Shown one piece after another: positions 1 through 10,748 of a DNA stretch of 64,000 nucleotides (position 1 is its first letter; each line of letters starts with the position of its first letter). The stretch is from Pedinophyceae sp. YPF-701. Lineage: Eukaryota; Chlorophyta; Pedinophyceae. Where the stretch lies: positions 62,001 to 126,000 of the forward strand of contig CAJZHL010000017.1 in assembly GCA_916048055.1 (NCBI GenBank), given 5' to 3'. The notes under the pieces are model-generated. The model had not been told where the DNA came from. It did not search any database and saw nothing but the letters and a program-made list of their open reading frames with translations. Both the position numbers and the translations under genes were made by a program.

Positions 1-2
1 GC

Positions 3-344
3 CGGCGCATCATCCTCGTCAAAAACGGCGTCAGTGGAATGCGCAGCATCACCGCGCTGGGGTGCAGCCTGTCGAGCCTGGTCGCGGGCTTCGTCGCCGT
101 GCGCTGCGGCCGGACGAACGACAGCGATGACGAGGACGGCGAGGCGGCTGGGCCCGCGGCGTCGGTGCTCGAGGCCACCGCGCACGCCACGTGCTTCTAC
201 GGGGTGTGCGGCGAGGTCGCGATGACACAGGGCGGCGCCAAGGGGCCCGGGTCGCTCCGCGCGGCGTTCCTGGACGCGCTCGCCGCCGTCGGACCGGAGG
301 AGCTGCAGTCTCTCGCGAACATGACGCTGGAGGTCGTGGCATGA
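3..344 (+). CDS. thiM: Hydroxyethylthiazole kinase, 3' end (partial)
   Basis: This is the C-terminal 113 codons of a ThiM-type kinase whose 5' part lies before the window; the frame is open to base 3 and ends with TGA at 342-344. ThiM phosphorylates 4-methyl-5-hydroxyethylthiazole in thiamine salvage. The visible part holds the ribokinase-fold active-site region: ITALGCSLSSLVAGF matches the plant-type SITATGCAVTAL motif with its Cys, and further on GVCGEVAM and GPGSLRAAFLDAL match the family end. The protein stops about where the single-domain enzyme normally stops, so no thiamine-phosphate synthase domain follows. A TGTAA at 633-637 could be its poly(A) signal. Assignment rests on motif recognition; the missing N-terminus prevents judging targeting or fusion at that end. 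Confidence 0.85.
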   Translation, partial: RRIILVKNGVSGMRSITALGCSLSSLVAGFVAVRCGRTNDSDDEDGEAAGPAASVLEATAHATCFYGVCGEVAMTQGGAKGPGSLRAAFLDALAAVGPEELQSLANMTLEVVA

Positions 345-731
345 GGGACCGCCACACGCATACACCTGCACGGTCGCTGGCACGCACCGCGTCGTGCGCG
401 CATCCACGCCCCTAGCGCGTGCGGATCCACGTCGATCCCCGCGCGACTACGCCCCCGCCCATCCCCTTCAGTCTCAGACTCGCAAAGCTCATGAGCTGAT
501 CTGATTTTTCCCTCCCCTAACTCTTGCTCGACGTCGACGATACGGCATGGTAGCATCCTACTTGACCACTCGAGCTCGTTCGCACCATCATCTCCCCCCC
601 TTGCACATTCAACTACGACCCCGAAACACACCTGTAACCATTGCATCACGGCCCGTACCGCCTCAGAGCAAAGGCCCTCGGCCCCTGCGCCCGTCATGGT
701 CGTCGCCTGCTCGCCTGCCGCTGCACGCGTA

Positions 732-784
732 CCATTTCGGTCGCTCAGGCATCCTCGCGGTGAGGGTGCTTGTAGGTCAGCGAA
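732..784 (-). repeat. 53-bp dispersed repeat, copy 1
   Basis: Read on the minus strand, this matches 53317-53369 on the plus strand at 48 of 53 positions; all five differences are transitions. Both copies lie in 3' intergenic DNA. Confidence 0.7.
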
Positions 785-1071
785 GTACAGACCCACACAG
801 CTCTCCGCCCATTCCATGCGCCTTCACGCCCCCTCGCTGCCCCGGGCGCGCCCGTCACTGCCGCCCCCGAACTGACCGCTCCGCCTGCCCCAGCTAGCTG
901 CGCCATGCGCTCATCATCGGAGCGGCGCGACCCCCTCGTAACGCAGCACCGCGTGCGCGGCCCCCGCTTGAGCACCTTGGCTCTTGGCATAGCATTGACG
1001 CGAGCAAGGCGTTCCCGTCGACGCGCGCTGCGCTGTATCCGATCAGAGCCGAGACTCGAAAGCGGCGCAAT

Positions 1072-1076
1072 TTACA
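1072..1076 (-). terminator. Putative UGUAA poly(A) signal of the RING gene
   Basis: TGTAA on the minus strand, about 144 nt past the RING stop codon. UGUAA is the usual chlorophyte poly(A) element; a 5-mer alone is weak evidence. Confidence 0.35.
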
Positions 1077-1219
1077 CCCCCGAAACTGCCAAATATCCGC
1101 AACACGGGCGAATTCGTCCGCAACAGGCGGGTGACTATGGGAACGCCGACGCCAGCGAGAGCCGGCGCGCGTTCGTCCTGAGCCGTCAGAGCATGCATCC
1201 ACCCTGCCCCGCGTTGCCG

Positions 1220-2635
1220 TCAGAGCTCCAGGCCGTCCACCTTGAGCTTCTTGCCGCACACCGGGCAAGCGCGGGAGCGCTCCCGCCACTCGAGGATGCA
1301 CGGGAGGTGGAAGTGGTGCCCGCAGCGGGTCGTCATCTTCGGGTTGGAGTCTGCGGACGCAGAGGCCCGGCGCGGGCGTGGTGAGCGGCGCCACGGGGCA
1401 GGAGGGGCGGGCCGCCGCGCGAGGCACGTTCGCAGCGCGGGGAACGGCGATAGCGCGGCGGCGCGGGCGTCCGCAGCCGCCGGGGCGCAGCGGGCGCCCA
1501 CCGTCGTAGGGGTCGAGGCAAGTGGGGCAACACTCGTCGTCGTCGACGTCGCCCAGGTCCGGGCCAAGGAGCTCCTCTATCTGGTTCTTGAGCTTCAGGG
1601 ACTTCTTCGCGGTCGCGGGCTCCTCCCAGGACAGCTTCCCTGCGCGCGGCGGGGGCAGGTCGTTGGGCGGCAGTTGAGGGGGCGCCTCTGCGGGTCCGCA
1701 CCGCCCGCCTGGCGCACCAGAATGCCACCAAACGGCACGAACGGTCGGTGCGCGACGTGGGCGCCGCCCCTCGGGCGCAGGTTCGGCGGCCCGGGCGGAG
1801 AAAACCGCAGCTGCAGCACAGGTGCATCGTGTGCTGCGCACACGCCCGCGCGTCGCACCTTCGAGCTTCATCTGCGTCTGCGCGGCCGTGTCGACGCCCT
1901 CGCTCGCAGCTCCCCTCGCGCCGGGCGCCTTGCGGTGCCCGCGGCGCCCGGTGGTGGGGCGCGCAGGAGTGGGGCCAGAAAGCTCCTCCGCGCTCGCCGC
2001 GTTCGCGCGGGCGGCCTGCCCGGCCGTCGCGCGGGGCGAGGAGCGCGCGTAGCTCACGTCCCAAGTGCCTTCGCTATCGTTCGAGCCCCCGCCCCCGTGA
2101 GGCGACTCGGGCGAGGTGGGTGCCGCTCGCAGAGGGTCGTCCTCCCCCTGAGCGGCCCTGCGGGGAGCTCCGCGCACGAGGAGTGGCGGACGGGTCGGGA
2201 GAGGCGTCGGGAAGCGGGCGCGCGCGGAACGCGGGCGCGCCGGCGGCTCCGCGCGGCACGATGACGCGCTCACGGTGAGCTGAGGCCTCGCACAGCACTG
2301 GGGCTGGAACCCGGCCGCTCGGGCCGGGCGAAGCGGCCTCGGGCGGTTCGCAGCGCCGGTCGAAAAATAACCCGCGCGTCGAGATCGCGAATCTGGGCCG
2401 AGCGCGTGTCCACGCGACGGGAGCGGCACCGATGCTCGTCGTGGCCCAGCACGGCCAAGCGCCCGGCGCGTGCGCGGCGCACGCCGCTGCCTCGCGCGTC
2501 CGCCGGCAGCCGCGGGCCAGAGCTCGCTCCAGCGGCGTTCGGAAGGCGCGCGCGCGGGCGGGGGGGGGGTGTTTCGCACCCGTGCCGATCCAGGTTCCTG
2601 GCCCGGGCGGGAAAGCAGCACAGGAAGGTGGCCAT
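1220..2635 (-). CDS. RING-H2 finger protein (At3g02290-like E3 ubiquitin ligase)
   Basis: I model five exons: 2635-2580, 2157-2058, 1877-1859, 1639-1502 and 1350-1220, giving 147 aa with every phase matching. The C-terminal third is a RING-H2 finger: CPTCLDPYDDSNPKMTTRC, then GHHFHLPCILEW and CPVCGKK, so all eight metal ligands (C2-H-H-C3 order with the H2 signature) are present. Spacing and the NPK(M/I)TT(R/K)C motif are those of plant At3g02290-type ligases, which transfer ubiquitin from an E2 to unknown substrates. The N-terminus MATFLCCFP is Cys-rich like the plant proteins, where it may be lipidated (inference). Exon 3 is only 19 nt. The two C-terminal exons are certain; the three upstream exons rest on splice consensus and phase. 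It is divergent from GPN2 across 760 bp. Confidence 0.8.
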
Positions 2636-3395
2636 GATGCAGGTGAGAGCGTCCTCGACAACGGTGAGCGCGCAGGACGTGTTCGCCATGGAACGCGCCC
2701 GCCGCCGGTCACGACCGCACGAGCCGCCCGCGCAGCCGGTGCGTGCTGTGTGCCCCTCGGGTCGCCTGCAGGTTCAGGGCGCTCTGCCGGCACGAACCGA
2801 CCGCGGCGCGCCCGGCGCCGTTCCTGGATGCAAGGGCTCGCAGGGTGCGCGCCCAGGAACGGATGCGCGCCGGGGACCGGTGCGCGTCAGCTGCGCAGCG
2901 GGCGCAACGTTTTCTGCACCCTGCTTCGTGCTGCGCGTGCTGCCAGCGTGGAAACAGATGACGTGGCGCTGGCGGTGGATGTGGCGGGGTCTGGAGTATA
3001 GCGGTGGCGGGGTGCGCGCGCGGGTGATGGCCCCGCGCTGCGGGGAGTGGTGCTGGCAGCGCACGCTCCGGGGATGTCCCGGAGGTGTCCCGAGGGGGCC
3101 GGCTGGCGCGATCGGGGCGAGCCTCGCGCGCGGAGGAGCATTCTGCGATGCCCGAGGCGTGGTGTTCCGTGCTGGAAGTCGCGGCGTGCGAGCACTGGAG
3201 CGAGCGGAAGCCTTGCGCTGTTGTCCGGGCGTGAGGACGGGCGTGGAGGATGGGGAGTTGATCGAGGGCCGGGCGTACTGATGAGTGGGAGGGCGAGTAG
3301 CCAGTCTAGGGCAGCGTAGCTCGTAGGCGTTGGCTCGAGTGTGCGGCAGAGCCGTGGCTCGGGGGCCCGCCGCAGCAGTGGTTGCCCCCCGCGCC
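2636..3395. other. Divergent intergenic region, RING gene / GPN2
   Basis: A 760-bp stretch between two divergent start codons, probably carrying both promoters. I see no gene or clear TATA element in it. Confidence 0.45.
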
Positions 3396-4818
3396 ATGGG
3401 GGGTTTCGGCCAGCTCGTTACAGGTCCTCCCGGAAGCGGCAAGACGACGTACTGCAACGCCGTGCAGCAATTCGTCGGGAGATACGGGTGAGCCTCGGCA
3501 CCACAGCTGCGCCACTCTCGCAGGCGGTCACCGGGGCGCCTCACGGCCCTCACGACCCAGACGACCTAGGAACGGCCTCCACATGACTCATGTCGCCAGA
3601 AACGCCGCGTCGCGGGACTGCGTTGCGCGTCTGGGCGTCGAGTCGGTCTCAGGAAGCACACCCCCACTGTTGCGTGTGCAGGATCCCTGTGTCGGTCGTG
3701 AACCTCGACCCGGCGAACGACCAGCCCAGCTACGAGTGCGCGGTGGACATCCGCGACCTCATCACGCTGGACGAGATCCAGCGCGAGGCCGGCCTGGGCC
3801 CCAACGGCGGACTCGTGTTCGCGCTCGAGTTCCTCCGCGACGACCTCGCGTGGCTCGACGAGCGCCTCGCGCCGCTCCTCAAGGACCAGCACTACCTCCT
3901 CTTCGACTGCCCGGGCCAGGTCGAGCTCTTCTCGCTGCACTCGGCGCTCCAGGACGTCGTCACACACCTCACGCGCGGGGCCCCGGGGCTCTCGCTGGCG
4001 ACCGTGCACCTCGTCGACGCGCTGCTGTGCGCGGACCCGAGCAAGTACGTCTCCGCGATCCTCCTGTCGCTCTCGTCGATGCTGCACGTGGAGCTCCCCC
4101 ACGTCAACGTACTGAGCAAGGTGAGACACCCCCCCACGCGCCGCGGGTGAGGCAGGGTTTCAGCGCGTGCTCTGTAGTAGGCTCGGGCTGCCTAGGCCGG
4201 CGGTGGCAGAGCGGGGCCGTCAGGGAGCCGTCGCGCGCGTTGGCGCGCATCGCAGCGTGTCGGGCCTCGCGGGCGATGCACACGGCCCGGACCCCTCCGC
4301 GGCCCGCGCAGGTGGATCTCCTGAAGACGCAGCAGCACGCGGAGGGTTTCGACCTCGAGTACTTCTTGGAAGCGCGCGACCTCGGGCATTTGATATCTGC
4401 GATGGACTCGAGCGCCCTACTGCCGGAGCGGTTCCGCAGGATGGCGGGGGAGATCTGCGAGACGGTCGAGGACTTCGGCCTCATGGGGTTCGAGGCGCTC
4501 GACGTGTCGGACCCGCGCAGCCTGAGCAAACTCCTGCGCGTCGTGCACGCCGCAAACGGCTTTGCGTACGCGCAGCCGGACGCGCCGTGGGAGGCCGGGG
4601 CGGGCGAGGACTGGGCGGCGCACGAGGAGGCTGAGGCGCGCGCGCGCCTCGCGGCCATGGGCCTAAACATGCCCCCGGAGCCAGGCTCAGTCGAGGGACG
4701 GGAGGTGGCGAGTGACGGCGGTACATCGATTGGCGACGCGGTGGCGGAACCGGCGAAGGGGGCGGCGCCGGGCGCGCGGAAGGCGGGCAAGGGCATGCGG
4801 AAGGGGTTCCTGCTGTGA
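3396..4818 (+). CDS. GPN2: GPN-loop GTPase 2
   Basis: Three exons, 3396-3487, 3682-4120 and 4312-4818, encode 345 aa. The protein starts MGGFGQLVTGPPGSGKTTYC, so the P-loop GPPGSGKT lies at residues 9-16, right at the N-terminus as in the family. VVNLDPAND follows (switch region). The hallmark Gly-Pro-Asn loop is in EAGLGPNGGL, and LFDCPGQVELF is the G3/Walker B segment. The third exon carries the helical C-terminal part (LLKTQQHAEGFDLEYFLEARD) and a lysine-rich tail. GPN GTPases act in cytoplasmic assembly and nuclear import of RNA polymerase II. GPN2 rather than GPN1 or GPN3 is chosen from the FGQLVTGPPGSGKTTYC start and overall length (human GPN2 is about 310 aa). Introns start GTGAGC and GTGAGA. 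Confidence 0.93.
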
Positions 4819-5112
4819 CGCGGCTCGCGTGTTGTCGTGGGGGGGACTGGGTAAAGACAGGAGAGGGGGTTTGCGCGGTGCGAGCAACGTGGGTGGCTTG
4901 ATGGGGGCGCGCGGGCGCGGCTGGCATGTTCGTTCATGGTGGTAGCCGCAGGGCGCATCTGTGGTCACGGCGCACACGCCCGTGCATTGGCATTGCCTGT
5001 TGCAGCCCGAGGCCGTTGCCCGGCCCACAGCGCCGTCTCGGTTGCCGCAGTTTGGGGCGGCGCGCGCGGCGGAGCGGGCCGGGCTCGAAGTGCGAGAAAC
5101 AGGGGGAGCGGG

Positions 5113-8100
5113 ATGGGAGAGAACGGGGCGATGGAGCGGCCCGCGAAGAAGGCGAAGGTCGATTTCGATGTCTCTCAGCACGCCTCGGTGGTCGTGCTCG
5201 ACTATGGGTCCCAGTACACCCAGCTGATCGCCCGGCGCGTCCGCGAATTGTCGTGTCTGTCGGTCCTGCTGCCGGGGGACGCGTCCATGGTGAGTCGGCG
5301 CCCCAGACCGATCCCCGCGCACGGCGCCAGTGGCCCGAGCGCGCTCGCTGCTGCTTCGCTCGGGGACCAAGCTGCGCAAGCGGCTTCCCGACTTGCGACA
5401 TGTTGCCCGTGTCGCGTCACGCAACGGTTGCGCGCCCCGCGAGGCCCAGCGACCGACCAGTCGTTGAAGGCCCAGACGCCCGCCTTTGCGGACCCAGGCG
5501 AGAACACGCTCGTTCCGCGCGGAAGCGCGTAGCGGGCGTGTCCGCCATGTCGGCCGGCGCCGTTTCGGGGCAAAATGCGCCTGAGATGTGCCGCGGGCCC
5601 GCCGCACTCGCGACCTGGTTGCCATCAATGCCCTGCAACCCGCCGCCGCGCCGCGCAAGGATCTCCTCGCCCGCCGCGCCCGCTCGGCTTGCCAGAATCC
5701 ATCCCAAGCGAGACTTCCTGGTCACTCTCGCGGACCGTTCCGCACCAGCGGTGCTGCGGTGGCAGGGCCGCCATCCCTCGGCACCTCCACCACCGCCCCC
5801 GCGTCGCCGCGCGCCCGGCCACCGCGCACCTCTCTACCCCCGCGAGGCCTCCTCATCGCCGGCGCATCCAGCGCCGAGAGCCCGCCCCCGCGCGCCCCTG
5901 CCACGCCTAGCAGCCCGCCGTCTCCCCGCCGCCGCCGTTCGCAGGAGCGCATCGCGTCGCACAAGCCCCGCGTCATCATCCTCTCCGGCGGCCCGAACTC
6001 CGTCCACCTCGAGGGCGCCCCGCGCGTCCCGGACGAGTTCTTCGAGTATTGCCGCGAGCACTCGGTTCCGGTCCTGGGCATCTGCTACGGGATGCAACTG
6101 ATCGTGCACATGCTGGGCGGCGAGGTGGTGGCCGCGACGGACGGCGGGGAGTACGGCAAGATGAACATCCACTGCTCGAAGGACTCGGTGCTGTACGGCG
6201 ACATGGACGGCAAGCAGCTGGTGTGGATGTCGCATGGCGACGAGGCCGTGCGCCTGCCCGAGGGCTTCCTCGCGGTGGCCAAGTCGGAGCAGGGCGCGAT
6301 CGTGGCGATCGAGAACCCGAAGAGGAAGATCTTCGGGCTGCAGTACCACCCGGAGGTCATGCACAGTGTGCGTGGAAAGGAGACCCTGCGGCGCTTCCTG
6401 TTCGACGTGTGCTTGATGCGCGGGGACTGGAGCATGGAGAGCGTGCTGGAGGAGCAGCTGCGTCTCCTGAAGGACCAGGTGCGCGCCGTGGCTCGCGGAG
6501 CCCCGCCGCTGCCCCTGCGTGGTGTGTGCTTGCGTGACGACACGGCGAACATCCTATTGCTGTCGCGTACGGGGTGCCAGGGCCGCAGGCGGGCCGGGCA
6601 CACTGTGGCCGGCCCGCGCAGGCCCGCTTGATGAGCACACAGCCCAGCGCAGCCGCCGAAGAGCAGCTCGCCCGGTCGAGGCTCCCGCAGCTGCCGCTGG
6701 CGGACTCCGCGTCTCGAGGGCCGGTCCCTTGGCGCGTCGAGGCCGTTGGCGGCGCACGGCTGCGGGGACAGCCTCCTGGGTCGACGCGAATGCTGATTCC
6801 ATCAACCTCCGAAGCCCCGTCGGGGCAGTTATCGGTTGGTTTCTGCCCAGCAAATGACATCCCCCGCCCTCCCCTCCCCTCACCGACATCGCGTCCGCTG
6901 ACGGCCTCGTCGCACGCGCACCGCTGCGGCGCACGTGCCCGCGGCCACCTCGCGCCCCGTCCCGCCCCCACGTCGTGGCGTTGTGTGTCTGACCGCCGTC
7001 CCAGGTGGGGGAGAACGACCACGCGATTTGCGCGCTGTCCGGCGGCGTTGACAGCACCGTCGCGGCGACGCTGGTGCACCGCGTCCTCGGCGACCGGCTG
7101 CACTGCGTTTTCGTCGACAACGGCCTGCTGCGGTACAAGGAGCAGGAGCGCGTCAAGGCGACCTTCGTCGACCACCTGCACCTCCCCGTGACCACCGTCG
7201 ACGCCACCGACCGCTTCCTGTCGAAGCTCAAGGGCGTCTCGGACCCCGAGAAGAAACGCAAGGTGCGCCCGCGCTGCCCACACCTCTCAACACCCCCCCC
7301 CCGACAAAGGCTGGCAGTTTTCCACGCATCTTCCTTGCTTGCGCGAGACGGTGCCGTTCCGGTGGCGCGCCTCGGCGCCTGCGTGCGCCAGGCGAGGCCG
7401 GCACTGCGCGTTTGGCCAGCAGGCTCGTTTTCGAGCCACGTTGCTTCGTTCCGCGTGACGTGCGTGCCAACGGCTGTTCGGTATCTGGCTGTGTGACCAG
7501 CGCGGAGGGCTGGCATTCGCCGCCCCCGTGTTACCTGAGCACCGCCTCATAAGGGAGCCAAGAAAGACCCGGTGTTCTTTGCGACGTGCTGCCCGCTTGC
7601 TCATGAGGGCGGGGCTACCAACGCACCGCACACACCCCCCCCTCCTTCCCCGCGGAGGCCCACGGCCCCGCGCGCCCCTGCGCCACGGGCGCTCACGTCG
7701 CCGTTCAGCTTCTCTCCCGCCACGCCCACGCATTCCACATTCCGCGCAGATCATTGGGACCGAGTTCATTGGAGTATTCAAGGACTACGCGCACGAGCTG
7801 GAGGCGAAGCTCGGGGTGCACCCGCGCTTCCTGATCCAGGGCACGCTGTACCCCGACGTCATCGAGTCGTGCCCCCCGCCCGGCAAAGGCCAGAAGCACT
7901 CGCACACCATCAAGAGCCACCACAACGTCGGGGGGCTGCCCGCCGAGCTCGGGTTCGAGCTGCTCGAGCCCCTGCGCGAGCTGTTCAAGGACGAGGTGCG
8001 CGCGAGGCCCTTCGGTTCGCCCCGAGACGTTGCGCGCCTCTGCAATGTTGCGTGACGACACGGCGAACATCCTATTGCTGTCGCGTACGGGGTGCCAGGG

Positions 8101-9036
8101 CCGCAGGCGGGCCGGGCACACTGTGGCCGGCCCGCGCAGGCCCGCTTGATGAGCACACAGCCCAGCGCAGCCGCCGAAGAGCAGCTCGCCCGGTCGAGGC
8201 TCCCGCAGCTGCCGCTGGCGGACTCCGCGTCTCGAGGGCCGGTCCCTTGGCGCGTCGAGGCCGCTGGCGGCGCACGGCTGCGGGGACAGCCTCCTGGGTC
8301 GACGCGAATGCTGATTCCATCAACCTCCGAAGCCCCGTCGGGGCAGTTATCGGTTGGTTTCTGCCCAGCAAATGACATCCCCCCCTCCCGCCAGATCCAC
8401 TCCTCCTCGCAACCCCCGCACCCAACCTCACCGCCGCCCCGTCCCGCCCCCGCGCCGCGCCCGTGCCCCCAGGTGCGCGAGCTGGGCCGCCTTCTGGGAG
8501 TGCCTGAACAGTTCATCAAGCGCCACCCCTTCCCGGGGCCCGGGCTGGCGGTGCGCGCCCTCGGGGACGTGACCGAGGACAAGAAGCTCGACGTCCTGCG
8601 CCGCGCGGACGAGATTTACTGCTCGGCGCTGCGTGAGTTCAACTTGTACGACGAGATTTGGCAGGCGTTCGCCGTCTTCATCCCGTGCAAGACCGTCGGC
8701 GTGCAGGGCGACCAGCGGACGCACAGGTGTGCACCTGCCGCCCGACGGCCCGCTCGTCCGTGCGGCGACTTGCATGCGTGTATTGTGTAGTATTATCGGC
8801 TAGCTTCGATTGTGCCGTGGACGTCACGCTCTGCCCCGCCCTCGTCGCTGATGCGCAGCTACGTGATCGGGCTGCGCGCGGTCACGTCCGGCGACGGGAT
8901 GACCGCGGACTGGTACCCGTTCAAGCCCGACTTCCTGCGAGAGGTGTCGACGCGCATCTGCAACCAGATTCGCGAGGTCAACCGCGTCGTGTACGACATC
9001 ACGTCCAAGCCGCCTGGCACCATTGAGTGGGAGTGA
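5113..9036 (+). CDS. GMPS: GMP synthase (glutamine-hydrolysing)
   Basis: Six exons (5113-5289, 5945-6478, 7005-7262, 7750-7995, 8473-8726, 8859-9036) encode 548 aa with all phases closing. The enzyme converts XMP to GMP using glutamine and ATP, the last step of guanine nucleotide synthesis. The N-terminal class I amidotransferase has the nucleophile in GICYGMQ and the His/Glu pair in LQYHPEV. The ATP-pyrophosphatase domain has the P-loop LSGGVDST at the start of exon 3, then FVDNGLLR and the Lys-rich KKRKIIGTEF. The dimerisation domain ends in the family's [18 protein letters not shown]. Length and order match plant and bacterial GuaA. Introns 2 and 4 each hold a near-identical 336-bp repeat, which makes them about 300 nt longer than typical introns here. 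Exon 5 to 6 splits a Ser codon. Confidence 0.95.
6530..6865 (+). repeat. 336-bp intronic repeat, copy 1 (GMPS intron 2)
   Basis: This block is identical to 8048-8383 except for one base (T at 6746, C at 8264). It lies wholly inside intron 2 and carries neither the donor nor the acceptor site. I see no long open frame, terminal inverted repeat or clear target-site duplication. Both copies are in the same orientation as the gene. Confidence 0.95.
8048..8383 (+). repeat. 336-bp intronic repeat, copy 2 (GMPS intron 4)
   Basis: Second copy, 335 of 336 bases identical to 6530-6865. It starts TTGCGTGACGACACGG and ends AAATGACATCCCCC. Left and right flanks differ from copy 1 immediately outside the block. 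Confidence 0.95.
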
Positions 9037-9508
9037 AGCGAGGAACCAGTCCGACCGGCCAGGGCCCCGTCGGCGCCCTGCGCGAGCCCGTATACACCAC
9101 GGCCCAGGGCTGCATGTTTTACCCATCACGGGGCTCTGTTCGTTATATATCAACGCACCAGGGCTGCGCCTCGACGACTCCAAGGAACCGCGCATGTGAT
9201 TCGCGGCAGTCAGCAAACCGCGCATGCGGGGGGTGCCAACACTGTTGCACATCCCCCCCAAATACACGCTTGGACACCCCCAGCTCTATGGACCGCGACG
9301 CACGCACGGGCGCGGGCACCCCTAGCCCGGCACCGCCCCTCCTGCCTCGTCGTGCCCGCGTCGCGCACGGTGACAGCTTCCCGCAGGGAGATCCCCTTTG
9401 CCCGCGTGACCTCATCCACGCAGTCCCTGACCGACGCGCCGCCTCCCGCGCCGTTCGGCACAGCGTCACAGCGTTTCGCCAGGCTGCGCGTCCCTCACAC
9501 CGGCGCGC
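9037..9508. other. Intergenic, convergent 3' flanks of GMPS and MORN gene
   Basis: 472 bp between two stop codons. It has an AT-richer patch around 9140 but no gene, tRNA or repeat that I can recognise. Confidence 0.45.
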
Positions 9509-10370
9509 TCACTGTTCGAGGAGCTGCGTCAGCCCTGGACCTGCGCCGTTGAAGAACTGGCCCTCCCACCGGTGGCCCTCGCGGTCGAGGTACACGCCCT
9601 TCCCATGCATCTTCCCCTCCTCCCAGCCCCCCTCGTACTGCCGCCCGTCCGACCACTTGTACGTCCCCGTCCCGTGGTACTTGTTGTCCTTGAACTCCCC
9701 GTCGTACCGCGCCCCTGACGCAAACACGAAGCTCCCCTTCCCGCACATCTTGTCGTCCTCCCAGTTCCCCTCGTACCTGCGCAAGAACGCGGGAGAGCGC
9801 GCCCAGGATCGCGGCGGGTCGCTGTGGAAATGGCACGCGTGCATGCACGCACGGCCCCGGGAGCGCGTCGGAGGGCCGAACAGCGCAGTTGCGGCGCGCA
9901 CTTGTAGTCTCCTTCGATGAATGTGCCCTTCCCGTGCCGGTACCGCGGCCGCGTCTCGCCCTCTGGCACCGCGGTCTCCCCCTCCTTGAGCCTGTGCATG
10001 TACTCCCCCTCGTACGTCGCGCCGGACGGGTAGTGGAACTTTCCCTCCAGCGGCTTCGGCGGCTCCTGCATAGCGGGTCAGCGACGACGAGGCGCGTCGC
10101 TCGGGGTCTCGATTGCGCGGCGCAGCGACGTGACGGAGTCCGCCGAGATTGCACGATCCGCATGAGTCCCCTGGGGGGTGTGTGCGCCGAAGCTTGCGCA
10201 AGAATGATTCATTCGAGATAGCGTAAGGTGCTCGCGGCGTCGTTCGGCCGCGTCCGCGCCGCGCTGGAGCCGATGCCGGCGCCCAGTGACCCGGCAGGTC
10301 TAAAAGGGGGCTCGTCGCGCCGTGTGCTCGCCTGCGGAACCTCGGGCGCCGCCTGCTTCTTCGGCGGCAT
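9509..10370 (-). CDS. MORN-repeat protein
   Basis: Modelled as 10370-10332, 10065-9902 and 9776-9509, 156 aa. The protein is built of MORN repeats: YEGEYMH, then YEGNWEDDKMCGKGSF, YDGEFKDNKYHGTGTYKW, YEGGWEEGKMHGKGVY and a final WEGQFFNGAG. MORN repeats bind membranes or act as scaffolds; short MORN proteins are frequent in flagella and basal bodies, so a cytoskeletal role is likely but not shown. The two last exons are certain. A tiny first exon (MPPKKQAAPEVPQ) is inferred because EPPKPLEGKF is preceded by a strong acceptor with a CTGAC branch-like motif; its donor would be GC (CAG then GCGAGC) or a nearby GT in the same phase. If wrong, translation starts at the ATG at 10071. It is divergent from the RRM gene. 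Confidence 0.8.
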
Positions 10371-10748
10371 CTTGGATCTCGTGACCAGCGACTGCCCGCA
10401 CCGGCTCCTGTCCGCGGCCCGTGGCTTCCGCGGCGGAGCGGGGCCTATAGCAGCGCAACTCCCCACACGGGATGTTCGGTGCCTGTCGCGCCGTTGCTGT
10501 GCGGCCGGCGGACCGCGCTGAGTTGCCCCGGGAGCGCCCTCCTCCACAGCGGCCTTGGTTGCGCGTATTTCGTCGCGGCAGCGCGTACACAAGAGCGTGG
10601 CAACGGAGCGCGCTCAATCGATCTGATCTGCCGCGGTCCTGGCGCCACGCTGCGGACGATTTCGCCCCGCTTGTAGCTGCATGGCGTGGCTGGAAGCTGG
10701 CAGCCGCTGCCGGTCGGCCAGGTGCCGCGCGTGCGCGGGGCGCGCGGA
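10371..10748. other. Divergent intergenic region, MORN gene / RRM gene
   Basis: 378 bp between divergent starts. No gene is supportable; the sequence is likely promoter and 5' leader for both neighbours. Confidence 0.4.

Larger units (their letters stand above)
345..1219. other. Intergenic, convergent 3' flanks of thiM and RING gene
   Basis: No supportable gene. It contains a UGUAA-type signal on each strand (633-637 plus; 1072-1076 minus) and one copy of a 53-bp dispersed repeat at 732-784. The long open frames here have no recognisable content. Confidence 0.5.

Noticed and set aside
894-2621. 575-codon open frame on the minus strand as one protein
   Set aside because: Only scattered parts are coherent; the RING finger needs an intron at 1501-1351 and the rest is explained by short exons with matching phases.
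6479-8472. GMPS repeats as introner elements that created the introns
   Set aside because: Donor and acceptor sites lie outside the repeated block and the remaining intron sequences differ, so the repeat was inserted into or copied between existing introns.
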